Assembly (NCBI RefSeq): GCF_900141985.1
Contig: NZ_FQZK01000002.1
Span: forward strand, 474,175-538,174
Direction of reading: 5' to 3'
DNA from: Nocardiopsis flavescens
GTDB taxonomy: Bacteria; Actinomycetota; Actinomycetes; Streptosporangiales; Streptosporangiaceae
DNA length: 64,000 nt
Shown here: positions 36,730 through 45,560 of the stretch, piece by piece
How positions within the stretch are numbered: the stretch's first letter is position 1
How the letters are laid out: every line of letters begins with the position of its first letter
Program-made: the position numbers and the translations under genes
Notes under the pieces: generated by a model
The model's input: the letters and a program-made list of their open reading frames with translations, nothing else
Databases searched by the model: none
Told to the model about the DNA's origin: nothing

Positions 36730-37260
36730 ATGGCCGGCGCGATGCGCAAGATGGCGGTCTACCTCGGCCTCGTGGAGGACGACCGTTACGATCACCGCTA
36801 TGCGGACGAATATGATGAGTTCGACGATTTCGACGAGGGCGTGGAGGAGCACCGCGAACGCGGTGCGGACTCCCCGCGCGGCGAGGGAACACGGAGCGAG
36901 GACGTGAACGACACCGGCGACCACTCGGGTACGGGTGAGCGACGCGGTGGCACGACCACGACATCCGCTTCCACCGCCGACCTCGCCAGGATCACCACGC
37001 TCCATCCGCGCACCTACAACGAGGCGCGTACGATCGGAGAACACTTCCGGGAGGGCACACCGGTGATCATGAACCTGACCGAGATGGTCGACAGCGACGC
37101 CAAGCGTCTCGTCGACTTCGCGGCTGGTCTGATCTTCGGTCTGCATGGCAGTATCGAACGCGTGACCAACAAGGTGTTCCTACTGTCCCCGGCCAACGTC
37201 GAGGTGACCGCGGAAGACAAGGCGCGGATCGCTGAGCGAGGGTTCTTCAATCAGAGCTAG
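36730..37260 (+). CDS. sepF: Cell division protein SepF
   Basis: SepF, membrane-anchored FtsZ partner, 176 residues. N-terminal amphipathic helix [17 protein letters not shown] for membrane binding, an acidic linker ([18 protein letters not shown]) rich in Asp/Glu, and the SepF core [19 protein letters not shown] to [19 protein letters not shown] with a C-terminal [13 protein letters not shown] at 36730 with GGAGGAC upstream. In actinobacteria lacking FtsA/ZipA, SepF is the main Z-ring tether. Confidence 0.94.
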   Translation: MAGAMRKMAVYLGLVEDDRYDHRYADEYDEFDDFDEGVEEHRERGADSPRGEGTRSEDVNDTGDHSGTGERRGGTTTTSASTADLARITTLHPRTYNEARTIGEHFREGTPVIMNLTEMVDSDAKRLVDFAAGLIFGLHGSIERVTNKVFLLSPANVEVTAEDKARIAERGFFNQS

Positions 37261-37297
37261 ACCATCACATTTGTCCAGAGATTGGGTCGATTAGACC

Positions 37298-37597
37298 GTG
37301 AGTACCGTCCTGTCCCTGCTGGCACTCGTACTCCAGCTGTACGTGATCGTGCTGCTGGTACGTGTCGTGCTGGAGATGGTGCAGTCCTTCTCCAGGGACT
37401 GGCGCCCCTCGGGGTTCCTTCTCGTGATCGCCGAGATCGTGTACACGCTCACCGACCCGCCGCTGCGGTTCCTGCGGAGGTTCATCAAGCCCGTCCGGCT
37501 CGGCAGCATCGCGCTCGACCTGAGCGTCCTGGTGCTGTTCCTGGGCCTGTCGGTCGCTTCGAGCCTCCTGCGGGGCCTGGCGTTCTCGGTCGCATAG
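37298..37597 (+). CDS. YggT family membrane protein
   Basis: YggT-like protein of 99 residues: two hydrophobic segments (~5-25 and ~70-95) around YTLTDPPLRFLRRFIKPVRLGSIALDLS, the family signature. Function unclear; linked to envelope organisation and osmotic response. Start GTG at 37298. Conserved between sepF and wag31. Confidence 0.85.
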   Translation: MSTVLSLLALVLQLYVIVLLVRVVLEMVQSFSRDWRPSGFLLVIAEIVYTLTDPPLRFLRRFIKPVRLGSIALDLSVLVLFLGLSVASSLLRGLAFSVA

Positions 37598-37604
37598 CCA
37601 CGGG

Positions 37605-37631
37605 ATCGGGGCGAAAAAAATCGCCCCCGAT
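37605..37631 (+). terminator. Stem-loop with an A7 loop after yggT
   Basis: Arms ATCGGGGCGA (37605-37614) and TCGCCCCCGAT (37621-37631, one bulged C), loop of A residues. On the minus strand the loop reads as T. Placed just after yggT and before the wag31 promoter; probable terminator though it lacks a T tail on the plus strand. Confidence 0.45.
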
Positions 37632-37661
37632 TCCGTTATGTGGTCTTGGTCATGATCCGGA

Positions 37662-37689
37662 TTGCCGTAAGGTCACGATCAGGTAGCGT
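37662..37689 (+). promoter_or_regulatory. wag31: wag31 promoter
   Basis: TTGCCG (37662-37667), 16-bp spacer, TAGCGT (37684-37689). The start point should fall near 37697, about 31 bases before the ATG. A direct repeat GGTCAYGATC (37648-37657 and 37671-37680) flanks the -35 and could be a regulator site. Confidence 0.6.
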
Positions 37690-37727
37690 CCCTACGGATG
37701 GACTCCAAGCGCGCCAAGGAGACGAAC

Positions 37728-38585
37728 ATGCCGCTGACACCCGCTGATGTGCGGAACAAGCAGTTCAGTACGACCCGGCTCCGGCCGGGGTACGACGAAG
37801 AAGAGGTCGATGCCTTTCTCGACGAGGTCGAGTCCGAGCTCGACCGACTGATCCAGGAGAACGAGGAACTGCGCGGCAAGCTCGCCGAGTGCCTGCGCGG
37901 CAAGGTGCCCAACGCCGGGATGCAGGACTTCCAGCAGCCCCAGGAGCAGCCCGAGCCGCCCCGCCCCGAGCCCGTCCAGCCGCCTCAGGCCGTCGTCGAG
38001 CCCCAGCCCCAGCCCCAGGCGCCCGCCCCCATGCACATGGGCATGGGCGGCGAGGAGAACATGGACACGGCCGCCCGCGTCCTGGCCCTCGCCCAGCAGA
38101 CCGCCGACCAGGCCATCTCCGACGCCCGCCGTGAGGCCGACGAGACCCTGGGCCGCGCCCGCCACGAGTCCGAGGACATCCTCGGCAAGGCCCGCCGCCA
38201 GGCGGAGCAGATCATCGGCGAGGCCCGCGTCCGCTCGGAGAACCTGGACCGCGACGCCCAGGAGCGCCACCGCCAGGTCATGGGCAGCCTCGTCCAGCAG
38301 CGCGAGGAGCTGGAGCACAAGGTCAACGTGCTCAAGGACTTCGAGCGCGAGTACCGCAGCCGCCTGAAGGACTACTTCGAGCGCCAGCTGCGCGAGCTGG
38401 AGGAGGGCGCCGGCATCGAGCAGCCCAACCCCAACACCACGGGCGGCTTCCAGACGATGGCCCCGCCGACCGGTCCGGCCCCGGCGCTGCAGCACGGACC
38501 CGGCGGCGGCAACCCGTTCGGCCAGCCCGAGCCCGTCCAGCACGGCGGCTTCCACCCGGGCGACGCCCCGCACGAGCGCCGCTGA
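37728..38585 (+). CDS. wag31: DivIVA/Wag31 polar growth protein
   Basis: DivIVA-family coiled-coil protein that marks curved membrane at poles and septa and directs apical growth; 285 residues. N-terminal membrane-binding LTPADVRNKQFSTTRLRPGY and EEEVDAFLDEVESELDRLI, a Pro/Gln-rich linker (~65-105), then a long Ala/Glu/Arg coiled coil (~115-235) and a Gly/Pro-rich tail ending HERR. ATG at 37728 has AAGGAGA upstream. An in-frame ATG at 37698, eight bases after TAGCGT, could give a leaderless longer form. Confidence 0.94.
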   Translation: MPLTPADVRNKQFSTTRLRPGYDEEEVDAFLDEVESELDRLIQENEELRGKLAECLRGKVPNAGMQDFQQPQEQPEPPRPEPVQPPQAVVEPQPQPQAPAPMHMGMGGEENMDTAARVLALAQQTADQAISDARREADETLGRARHESEDILGKARRQAEQIIGEARVRSENLDRDAQERHRQVMGSLVQQREELEHKVNVLKDFEREYRSRLKDYFERQLRELEEGAGIEQPNPNTTGGFQTMAPPTGPAPALQHGPGGGNPFGQPEPVQHGGFHPGDAPHERR

Positions 38586-38649
38586 CCCCGGTCGGCGGTA
38601 GGCTCCACAACTGAAGACTCCGGCAACGTGTAAAGGTCCTGGTCGACCC

Positions 38650-40338
38650 GTGATCCTCAGCGTCCTCGCAACCGTCGCGGTGCTGGCGGCCATCGCCGTC
38701 ATCGTGGCAGCCCTGGTTCTCGCCGAGACCACCCTGGTGTTCATCGCCTTGGGACTGGCCGGCGCGAGTGTCCTGCTCCTGGTGGGAGCGCTCGTCCAGG
38801 GGAGGACCGGAGCGGACCGAACGGACGGTTTGGGGAAGTCGTCCGTTCCCGCGGCCGCCTACACGGCGCCGGAGCACTCCGGGCGCGTACCCGCACCGGC
38901 TCACGAGCCGGTGCGGGAACCCCGCGCCTGGAACGAGGACTCCGGCACGGGGGAACCGGAGTACGACATGCCCCGCTGGCAGACACCCACGGCCCGAGAG
39001 TGGCCGGAAGCGGACACGGTGGCGCCTGACCCCGCCCCGCCCTCGCCCGCGGTCGAGCCCGGCTCCCGCGATGATGAGGCACCCCTGCCCGCCCCCGCCC
39101 CGGAGATCCGCGAGCCGGCCGGGCCGGCACCGGACACCGACACCGCGGACCCCGCCCCCGCGACGCACACCGGACAGGACTCCCGCGCCGACGAGCCCGC
39201 CGGGGCCCCCGCCGACGACGACGCGGCGCTCTCCTGGTTCGCGCGCACCGAGACGGCCGACGACCGGCCCCACGAGGACTCCGCGCTCTCGTGGTTCGCG
39301 CGCACCGAGGGGACCGGCACCGACGACGCCGGGGAGACGGAGACGGAGCACGGCACCGGCGCGACGGAGGCCGACCGGGCCGACACCGCCGCTGCCGAGG
39401 ACGCCGCGGACGACGACGCGGGGGACCGGGCCGCCGCCACCGGCGACGACGACGGGCCCTCCCGCTCCGACCGCCCCGAGGACGACCTTCCGGCCGCGGA
39501 CGTGCACGGGGACGAGGATTCACCGTCCTTGGCCGATGCCGACGAGGCCGACGACGGCGCTGAGTCCGGCGAGCGGACCCGGGCCGACCGGGACGGGGAC
39601 CCCGACGGCACCGTGCGGGACGCCCCCCAGGCCGACGTCCCCGGAACCGCGGCCGACGACCACGACGGCGGTGCCGACGCCGCCTTCCGGGACCCGGACG
39701 GAGACGGGGACGGCGAGGCGGACACCGCGCCGGAGCCGCCCGAGGACACCCGCCGGGACACGGACACCGCCGCCGTGCCAGAGGACGGCGCACCCGGCGA
39801 GGGGACCGACGAAGCCCGGTCCGGAGACACCGGTCCCCGCGAGGACGACGCCGGCACCGGGGACGAGGTGCGGGGCCACCCGGACGGCGACGCCTCCTGG
39901 TCCACCTGGTTCTCCGGTCGCGACACCGCCGACACCGCCGAGCCGGACACGGCGGTCGACACCGAGAACACAGAGAACGCAGAGGACACCGAGGACACAG
40001 AGAACGCCGGGGACGCGGGGGAGGGCGCGGACGACCGCGCGCAGCCGGACGGCGCCGACCGGACCGCCCTCGCCGCACGGCCGCGGGACGACGGCGCGCC
40101 CGACGGCGCGGACACCCCCGGGGACGGCGCCGCGGACGCGGACCTCGGCGCGGACGGGGACAGCCCCGCCGCACCGGAACCGGACGCCGCCCCGCGGGAC
40201 GCCGACGGGGACCGGACCGCCTTCTCCTACAGCATCCCCCGGCGCAAGGAGGACACCGACGGCACGGCCGCGTTCTCCTACCGCGAGCCCGGGGACGACG
40301 AGGACCCGGACTCCACCGCCGTGTTCAGCCGCGGCTGA
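38650..40338 (+). CDS. Membrane protein with long acidic disordered tail, unknown function
   Basis: Not recognised. 562 residues: two N-terminal hydrophobic helices (~3-24 and ~27-50), then about 500 residues dominated by Asp, Glu, Ala, Thr and Pro with almost no hydrophobics. Short aromatic islands interrupt it: ALSWFARTE twice (residues 193 and 212), SWSTWFSGRD near 416, and three TA-x-FS segments in the last 40 residues (TAFSYS, TAAFSY, TAVFS). The island pattern looks like repeated short linear motifs on an acidic chain. It lies between wag31 and the convergent ileS, suggesting an envelope or growth-zone role, but that is speculation. GTG start; no strong Shine-Dalgarno. Confidence 0.75.
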   Translation: MILSVLATVAVLAAIAVIVAALVLAETTLVFIALGLAGASVLLLVGALVQGRTGADRTDGLGKSSVPAAAYTAPEHSGRVPAPAHEPVREPRAWNEDSGTGEPEYDMPRWQTPTAREWPEADTVAPDPAPPSPAVEPGSRDDEAPLPAPAPEIREPAGPAPDTDTADPAPATHTGQDSRADEPAGAPADDDAALSWFARTETADDRPHEDSALSWFARTEGTGTDDAGETETEHGTGATEADRADTAAAEDAADDDAGDRAAATGDDDGPSRSDRPEDDLPAADVHGDEDSPSLADADEADDGAESGERTRADRDGDPDGTVRDAPQADVPGTAADDHDGGADAAFRDPDGDGDGEADTAPEPPEDTRRDTDTAAVPEDGAPGEGTDEARSGDTGPREDDAGTGDEVRGHPDGDASWSTWFSGRDTADTAEPDTAVDTENTENAEDTEDTENAGDAGEGADDRAQPDGADRTALAARPRDDGAPDGADTPGDGAADADLGADGDSPAAPEPDAAPRDADGDRTAFSYSIPRRKEDTDGTAAFSYREPGDDEDPDSTAVFSRG

Positions 40339-40368
40339 CCCCCCCGCCCGCCAAGGGCGCCGCGACGG

Positions 40369-40404
40369 CGACGGGCGCCGCCCCCGAGGGGGCGGCGCCC
40401 GTCG
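40369..40404. terminator. Bidirectional terminator between the acidic protein gene and ileS
   Basis: Perfect inverted repeat with 17-base arms (40369-40385 and 40388-40404), effectively a 16-bp stem with a 4-nt loop, in the convergent gap. Confidence 0.75.
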
Positions 40405-40413
40405 TGTTCCCGG

Positions 40414-43400
40414 TCAGGCCCGGCGGAAGCCGAACACGACCCCGAACTCCTCCGACTCCGCGCGGTGCAGGCCCTGCGCGTCGACCTCGCCCGCGGCGAA
40501 GGCATCGGCCAGCACCTCGCCGGCGATGGCCGCGCCGTGCTCGTCCAGCGCCCGCGCGGACGCCTCGTCGGTCGCCGCCCACCACACGCGGATGCGGTCC
40601 GACACGTCCAGGCCGCTCTGCTTGCGGGCCTCCTGGAGCATCCGCACCATCTCCCGGGCCAGGCCCGCCCGGCGCAGCTCCGGCGTCAGCTCCAGGTCCA
40701 GCGCCACGGTCTCGCCCGACTCCGAGGCCACCGCCCAGCCCTCGCGCGGCTGCTCGGTGACCAGCACCTCGTCGGCGCTGACCTCCACCGGCTCGTCCTC
40801 GACCCGGACCTGCGCCCACCCGGTCTCCCGCACCCGGCCCACCAGCTCCGCCGGGTCCGCCGCCTCGATGGCCCTGGCCACCAGCGGGGTCCGCTTGGCG
40901 AACCGCTTGCCCAGCGCCCGGAAGTTCGGCTTGACCAGGTAGTCCACCAGGTCGCCGCCCACCGTCGACAGCGACTCCAGCGACGCCACGTTCAGCTCGT
41001 CGGCGACCTGGGCCCGCAGCTGCTCGGGCAGGTCGGCGAACCCGGACGCGCCCACCAGTGCCCGCGCCAGCGGCTGGCGGGTGCGCACCGCCGAGTCCAC
41101 CCGCGCCGACCGGCCCAGCTCCACCAGGCGGCGGGTCAGCGCCATATGCGCCGACAGCTCCGTGTCGACCAGGTCCTCGCGCACCAGCGGCCACGAGGCC
41201 AGGTGCACCGACTCCGGGGCGTCCGGCCGCCGCAGCGCCGACCACACGTGGTCGGTCAGGAACGGCACGATCGGCGCCATCAGCAGCGTCACCGTCTCCA
41301 GCGCCTCGAACAGCGTCGCGAACGCCGCCGCCCCCTCGGGGGTGTCGGCACCGCCCCAGAACCGGCGGCGCGACCGGCGCACGTACCAGTTCGAGACGTC
41401 GTCGACGAACGCCGTCAGCCGGCGGCCCGCCGCGGTCGTGTCGAACGCGTCCAGGGCCGCGGTGACGTCGCGCACCACCTCGTTCAGCTCCGACAGCAGC
41501 CACCGGTCCAGCAGCGGCCGGTCCTGCGGCGCCGGCGCGTCGGCCAGCCGGGAGTGGTCCCAGCCCGACCCCGCGTTGGCGTACAGGGTGAAGAACGACA
41601 CGGTGCTGTGGTAGGTCAGCAGCACCTTGCGGACGATCTCCTCCAGCGCCGCGTGCCCCACCCGGCGGGCCGTCCACGGCGAACCGCTCGCCAGCATGAA
41701 CCACCGCAGCGCGTCGGCGCCGTGCCGGTCCATCACCGGGATCGGCTCCATGACGTTGCCCAGGTGCTTGCTCATCTTGCGGCCGTCCTCGGCGAGGATG
41801 TGGCCGAGCACGACCACGTTCTCGAACGAGTTGCGCCCGTGCACCAGCGTGTTGACCGCCAGCAGCGAGTAGAACCAGCCGCGGGTCTGGTCGATCGCCT
41901 CGGAGATGTACTGCGCGGGGAAGTTCGCCCGGAACACCTCCTCGTCCACGTGCGGCGCGCCCCACTGGGCGAACGGCATCGACCCCGAGTCGAACCAGGC
42001 GTCGATCACCTCGGGTACGCGCCGCGCCACCCGCTCCTCCTCGGGCAGCGACGGGTCCGCGTCCGGGTCGGGGATGACGATGTCGTCGACGTAGGGCCGG
42101 TGCGGGTCCAGGTTCGACAGGTCCTGCCCGCTGAGGCGGCCCAGCTCCTCCAGGGAGCCCACGCAGATCCGCCGCCCGTCGGGGAACTCCCAGATCGGCA
42201 GCGGGGTGCCCCAGTAGCGGTTGCGCGACAGAGCCCAGTCGACGTTGTTGCGCAGCCACTCGCCGAAGCGGCCCTCCTTGACGTTCTCCGGCACCCAGTT
42301 GGTCTGCCGGTTCTGCGCCAGCAGCTCGTCCTTGACCGCGGTGGTGCGGATGTACCAGGACGGCACCGCGTAGTACAGCAGCGCCGTGTGGCAGCGCCAG
42401 CAGTGCGGGTAGGAGTGCTCGTAGGCCACGTGCCGGAACATCAGGCCCCGGTCCTTGAGGTCCCGCACCAGGATCTTGTCGGCGTCCTTGAAGAACACCC
42501 CGCCGACCAGGTCCAGGTCGGCCTCGAAGGTGCCGTCGGGGCGCACCGGGTTGACCAGCGGCAGCCCGTAGGCGCGGCACACCGCCATGTCGTCGGCGCC
42601 GAACGCGGGCGACTGGTGCACCAGGCCGGTACCGTCCTCGACGGTCACGTAGTCGGCGAGCACCACGTAGTGGGCGGGCTCGTCGAACGCCACCAGGTCG
42701 AAGGGCCGCTGGTAGGTCCAGCGCTCCATCTCGTCGCCCTCGAAGGACTCACCCGTCAGCTCCCAGCCCTCGCCCAGGACCTTGTCGAACAGCGGTCGCG
42801 CCACCACCAGGCGCTCGTCGCCGTCCGTGGCCACCACGTACTCCACGTCGGGGTTGACCGCGATCGCCGTGTTGGACACCAGGGTCCACGGCGTGGTCGT
42901 CCACACCAACAGGGACGTGGGGTGCTCGGGCGAGGCCAGCGGCCCCGACGTCACCGGGAAGCGGACGTACACCGACGGGTCGGTGACCGTCTCGTACCCC
43001 TGGGCCAGCTCGTGGTCGGACAGGGTGGTGCCGCAGCGCGGGCAGTAGGGGCTGATCCGGAAGTCGCGGACCAGCAGGTCCTTCTCCCAGATCTGCTTGA
43101 GCGCCCACCACACCGACTCCACGTACCGGGGGTCCATGGTGCGGTAGGCGTCGTCCATGTTCACCCAGTAGCCCATGCGCTCGGTCATCGCGGTGAACGC
43201 GTCGACGTTGCGCAGCACCGACTCGCGGCAGCGGGCGTTGAACTCGGCGATACCGAAGGACTCGATGTCCTTCTTCCCCGACAGGCCCAGCTCCTTCTCC
43301 ACCGCCACCTCGACCGGCAGCCCGTGGCAGTCCCACCCGGCCTTGCGGTCCACGTGGAAGCCGCGCATGGTGCGAAAGCGCGGGAAGACGTCCTTGAACG

Positions 43401-43620
43401 CCCGGGCCTCAACGTGGTGCACGCCGGGCTGGCCGTTGGCGGTCGGGGGGCCCTCGTAGAACACCCAGTTCGGGCCGCCGCGGGTCTGGTCGAGGGAGCG
43501 CTGGAAGACGTTCTCCTTCGACCAGCGGTCGAGGATCTCGCGCTCCATCGCGGGCAGGTCGATCTGCGCGGGCAGCTGGGGGAGTGCGCGGGACGCGCTC
43601 GGCCGGGACTCGTTGGCCAC
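40414..43620 (-). CDS. ileS: Isoleucyl-tRNA synthetase
   Basis: Class I isoleucyl-tRNA synthetase, 1068 residues. HIGH-type motif VHHVEAR (68-72 region) after NWVFYEGPPTANGQPG, CP1 editing domain, KMSKH at 615-619 in EDGRKMSKHLGNV, anticodon-binding domain and a C-terminal extension. The HVEA form and length match the eukaryote-like IleRS2 type, which is often less sensitive to mupirocin (family knowledge; not tested here). GTG start at 43620 with GGAAAGG seven bases upstream, preceded by a T-box leader. Confidence 0.97.
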   Translation of the reverse strand: MANESRPSASRALPQLPAQIDLPAMEREILDRWSKENVFQRSLDQTRGGPNWVFYEGPPTANGQPGVHHVEARAFKDVFPRFRTMRGFHVDRKAGWDCHGLPVEVAVEKELGLSGKKDIESFGIAEFNARCRESVLRNVDAFTAMTERMGYWVNMDDAYRTMDPRYVESVWWALKQIWEKDLLVRDFRISPYCPRCGTTLSDHELAQGYETVTDPSVYVRFPVTSGPLASPEHPTSLLVWTTTPWTLVSNTAIAVNPDVEYVVATDGDERLVVARPLFDKVLGEGWELTGESFEGDEMERWTYQRPFDLVAFDEPAHYVVLADYVTVEDGTGLVHQSPAFGADDMAVCRAYGLPLVNPVRPDGTFEADLDLVGGVFFKDADKILVRDLKDRGLMFRHVAYEHSYPHCWRCHTALLYYAVPSWYIRTTAVKDELLAQNRQTNWVPENVKEGRFGEWLRNNVDWALSRNRYWGTPLPIWEFPDGRRICVGSLEELGRLSGQDLSNLDPHRPYVDDIVIPDPDADPSLPEEERVARRVPEVIDAWFDSGSMPFAQWGAPHVDEEVFRANFPAQYISEAIDQTRGWFYSLLAVNTLVHGRNSFENVVVLGHILAEDGRKMSKHLGNVMEPIPVMDRHGADALRWFMLASGSPWTARRVGHAALEEIVRKVLLTYHSTVSFFTLYANAGSGWDHSRLADAPAPQDRPLLDRWLLSELNEVVRDVTAALDAFDTTAAGRRLTAFVDDVSNWYVRRSRRRFWGGADTPEGAAAFATLFEALETVTLLMAPIVPFLTDHVWSALRRPDAPESVHLASWPLVREDLVDTELSAHMALTRRLVELGRSARVDSAVRTRQPLARALVGASGFADLPEQLRAQVADELNVASLESLSTVGGDLVDYLVKPNFRALGKRFAKRTPLVARAIEAADPAELVGRVRETGWAQVRVEDEPVEVSADEVLVTEQPREGWAVASESGETVALDLELTPELRRAGLAREMVRMLQEARKQSGLDVSDRIRVWWAATDEASARALDEHGAAIAGEVLADAFAAGEVDAQGLHRAESEEFGVVFGFRRA

Positions 43621-43629
43621 CGTCGTACC

Positions 43630-43870
43630 TTTCCATCAGGGTCGTTCCTGACGGAGGGACGAGGCACGGGGCCCCGCGGTACCACCCTCCTTGGACACCA
43701 GTGCCGGACCGCGCGACGGCGGCCGGGACGGCTCCCACTTCGTTCACGTCTGCCGGCTCTACTGGGGGCGCGCGGCCCTGTTCCTCCGGCGGCTCCGGGG
43801 TGATCTTCGTGCCGGTCGTGCCCCCGGGCTCCCACCGCCCCCGGGTCGCTCGGACGCGTCGACCGCTTCT
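43630..43870 (-). promoter_or_regulatory. T-box leader of ileS (translational type)
   Basis: The minus strand carries the T-box consensus AGGGTGGTACCGCGG at 43688-43674. About 115 bases upstream an ATC codon followed by A (43804-43802) fits an isoleucine specifier. GGAGGG before the T-box can pair with CCCTCC (near 43654-43659), and an 8-bp stem CCGTCAGG/CCTGATGG (43654-43647, 43640-43633) lies just before the Shine-Dalgarno GGAAAGG. There is no T run, so control should be by hiding the ribosome site, as known for actinobacterial ileS T-boxes. Uncharged tRNA-Ile would open it. Promoter: TATCCT at 43933-43928 or TAGAAG near 43870, both uncertain. Confidence 0.85.
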
Positions 43871-43937
43871 AAACTGGGTCCGTCCGGTCGGGGCCGGCAC
43901 TACTCGTCCCCATCCACACCTGGGCACAGGATAACGC

Positions 43938-43964
43938 AGCGCGGGGCGGGTCCCCGCGCTTTTT
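43938..43964 (+). terminator. Plus-strand intrinsic terminator before the 86-aa gene
   Basis: AGCGCGGGG (43938-43946), 5-nt loop, CCCCGCGCT (43952-43960) and T5 (43960-43964). A textbook rho-independent terminator, rare in this GC-rich DNA, 22 bases upstream of a plus-strand gene. No plus-strand gene precedes it, so it is either an attenuator for that gene or the end of an RNA antisense to the ileS leader. Confidence 0.7.
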
Positions 43965-43986
43965 CCACGGAGGAGCGCGGACGCGG

Positions 43987-44247
43987 GTGGCGGAGAACGT
44001 GCGGGGCGGTGTCCTGGTGACGCTCGCGGACCGGGAGGACGCGCAGGAGCTGGCCGAACAGCTCCTGGAGCAGGGCTACGAACCGTGCCTGGTGCACCGG
44101 GTCATGCTGGCGGGGGAGGACGACGCCGAGGACGCCGACTGGGTGATCGAGGTGCGCACCGGGCCCCACGGCGGGCCCGCGGTGTTCGACGAGCCCCACC
44201 TGGCGGCGCTGGCCCAGGACTACGACGGCTTCGCCGCCGCCGAGTAG
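43987..44247 (+). CDS. Small acidic protein of unknown function
   Basis: Not assigned to a family. 86 residues, acidic, with predicted alternating beta and helix: VLVTLADREDAQELAEQLLEQGYEPC then a beta-rich WVIEVRTGPHGG and a C-terminal helix. The layout, a strand, a helix over DREDAQELAEQLLEQGY and further strands, resembles small ferredoxin-like or RraB-like folds (inference). GTG start at 43987 with GGAGGAG upstream. Located between ileS and the DksA-like gene; an intrinsic terminator lies directly upstream. Confidence 0.65.
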   Translation: MAENVRGGVLVTLADREDAQELAEQLLEQGYEPCLVHRVMLAGEDDAEDADWVIEVRTGPHGGPAVFDEPHLAALAQDYDGFAAAE

Positions 44248-44412
44248 CCCGCCCGCGGCGGGCGGCCCCGGCGGGAGCGGGCGGCGCCGGGCCGTTGCCC
44301 AGGGGGCGGGGGCTCGCCTAGGCTTCCCGGCACCACTCGCGGCTCCGTTCCACGGGGAGATTCCGCAGCTCGGCGGGGTACGGGCGGGCCGCACGGTCGG
44401 GAGGAGACCGCG

Positions 44413-44829
44413 ATGAAGGCCACCGACACCGACGCCGCGGGTCCGCCGGTGCCGCCCGGCGAGGAGCCGTGGACCGAGCGGGAGCTCGCCCGGGTCCGCG
44501 CGCGGCTGCGGGACGACGCCGCCGCCGCGCGCGCGGAGATACGCCAGGTCCGGGAACACGCCGCCGAACGGCTGGAGGACCCGGTCGAGGGGGCGGGGGA
44601 CGATACGGCCGACTCCGGGGCCAAGGCCTTCGAACGCGAACAGGAGCTGGCGTTGGCCTACAATACTCGTGACCTGCTCGCCGCGAGCGAGCGGGCGATC
44701 GAACGGATGGACGCGGGGACCTTCGGGGTCTGCGACGCGTGCGGCCGGCCCATCGCGAAGGCGCGCCTGGAGGCGTTCCCGCGGGCCACCCTGTGCGTCA
44801 CCTGCAAACAGCGCGAGGAGCGTCGCTGA
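44413..44829 (+). CDS. DksA/TraR-type zinc-finger protein
   Basis: DksA/TraR C4 zinc-finger protein, 138 residues. N-terminal coiled coil (~20-75) with a conserved DSGAKAFEREQELALAYNTRDLL region, then CDACGRPIAKARLEAFPRA and CVTC, four zinc cysteines. DksA proteins act through the RNA polymerase secondary channel; actinobacterial members often bind polymerase without ppGpp. ATG at 44413 with GGGAGGAGA upstream. Common neighbour of lspA in actinobacteria. Confidence 0.9.
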   Translation: MKATDTDAAGPPVPPGEEPWTERELARVRARLRDDAAAARAEIRQVREHAAERLEDPVEGAGDDTADSGAKAFEREQELALAYNTRDLLAASERAIERMDAGTFGVCDACGRPIAKARLEAFPRATLCVTCKQREERR

Positions 44830-44858
44830 CTGAGGTAGAGCCCTCCGGGGACAGCAAC

Positions 44859-45560
44859 ATGACCACCGCCCGCACACCGGGGCCCCGCCGGCAGCGCTAC
44901 CTGCTGCTGGTGCTCGTCGCGCTCACCGCCGTCGGCCTGGACCTGCTCACCAAGGAATGGGTCCTGGCGACCTTCCGCGAGGGCGAGCGGCTCGACGTCA
45001 TCGGCGAGATCGTCCAGTTCACCCTGGTCTTCAACACCGGCGCCGCGTTCTCCATGGGCACCGACTACACCTGGGTCTTCTCCACCATCGCCACCATCGT
45101 CGTGTGCGTCATCGCCTACATCGGCCTGCGCGTGCGCAGCGCCTGGTGGGCGGTCACCCTGGGACTCATGATGGGCGGCGCCGCCGGAAACCTCGTGGAC
45201 CGCATCTTCCGCGAGCCCGAGCCCTTCCACGGCGCCGTCGTCGACTTCATCAAGGTGATGGACTTCCCGGTGTTCAACATCGCCGACTCCTGCGTGGTGG
45301 TCGGCGCCTGCCTGGTCGTCGCCCTCACCTTCAAGGGCCTGGAACTGGACGGCAGCCTCGTCTCCGAGGCCGCCGACGGCAAGGGCGGCGCCGACACGGC
45401 GGACGCCGCCGAGCCCGGCACCGGCCCGCAGGCCGGTGCCGAGCCGGACGCCGTCGCACCCGGGGGCGCCACCGCCGCGGACACCGGCCCCGCCACCGCC
45501 GACCGGCCCGGGGACGACACCGGCCCCGACGACACCACCACCGAAGGGAAGGGCCAGTGA
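44859..45560 (+). CDS. lspA: Lipoprotein signal peptidase
   Basis: Signal peptidase II, removes signal peptides from prolipoproteins; 233 residues. Four membrane helices and catalytic aspartates D114 in [13 protein letters not shown] and D143 in FPVFNIADS; also [10 protein letters not shown]. The C-terminal ~65 residues are a low-complexity Ala/Asp/Pro/Thr tail not found in typical LspA (~165 residues). ATG at 44859; the stop overlaps the rluD-type start (GTGA). Confidence 0.95.
   Translation: MTTARTPGPRRQRYLLLVLVALTAVGLDLLTKEWVLATFREGERLDVIGEIVQFTLVFNTGAAFSMGTDYTWVFSTIATIVVCVIAYIGLRVRSAWWAVTLGLMMGGAAGNLVDRIFREPEPFHGAVVDFIKVMDFPVFNIADSCVVVGACLVVALTFKGLELDGSLVSEAADGKGGADTADAAEPGTGPQAGAEPDAVAPGGATAADTGPATADRPGDDTGPDDTTTEGKGQ

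Noticed and set aside
38741..40174. Arg/Pro-rich antisense frame under the acidic membrane protein
   Set aside because: It is the mirror of an Asp/Glu-rich gene; no start signal or domain was seen.
43630..43700. Transcription-terminating form of the ileS T-box
   Set aside because: There is no T run after the T-box stem; the pairing is with the ribosome site region.
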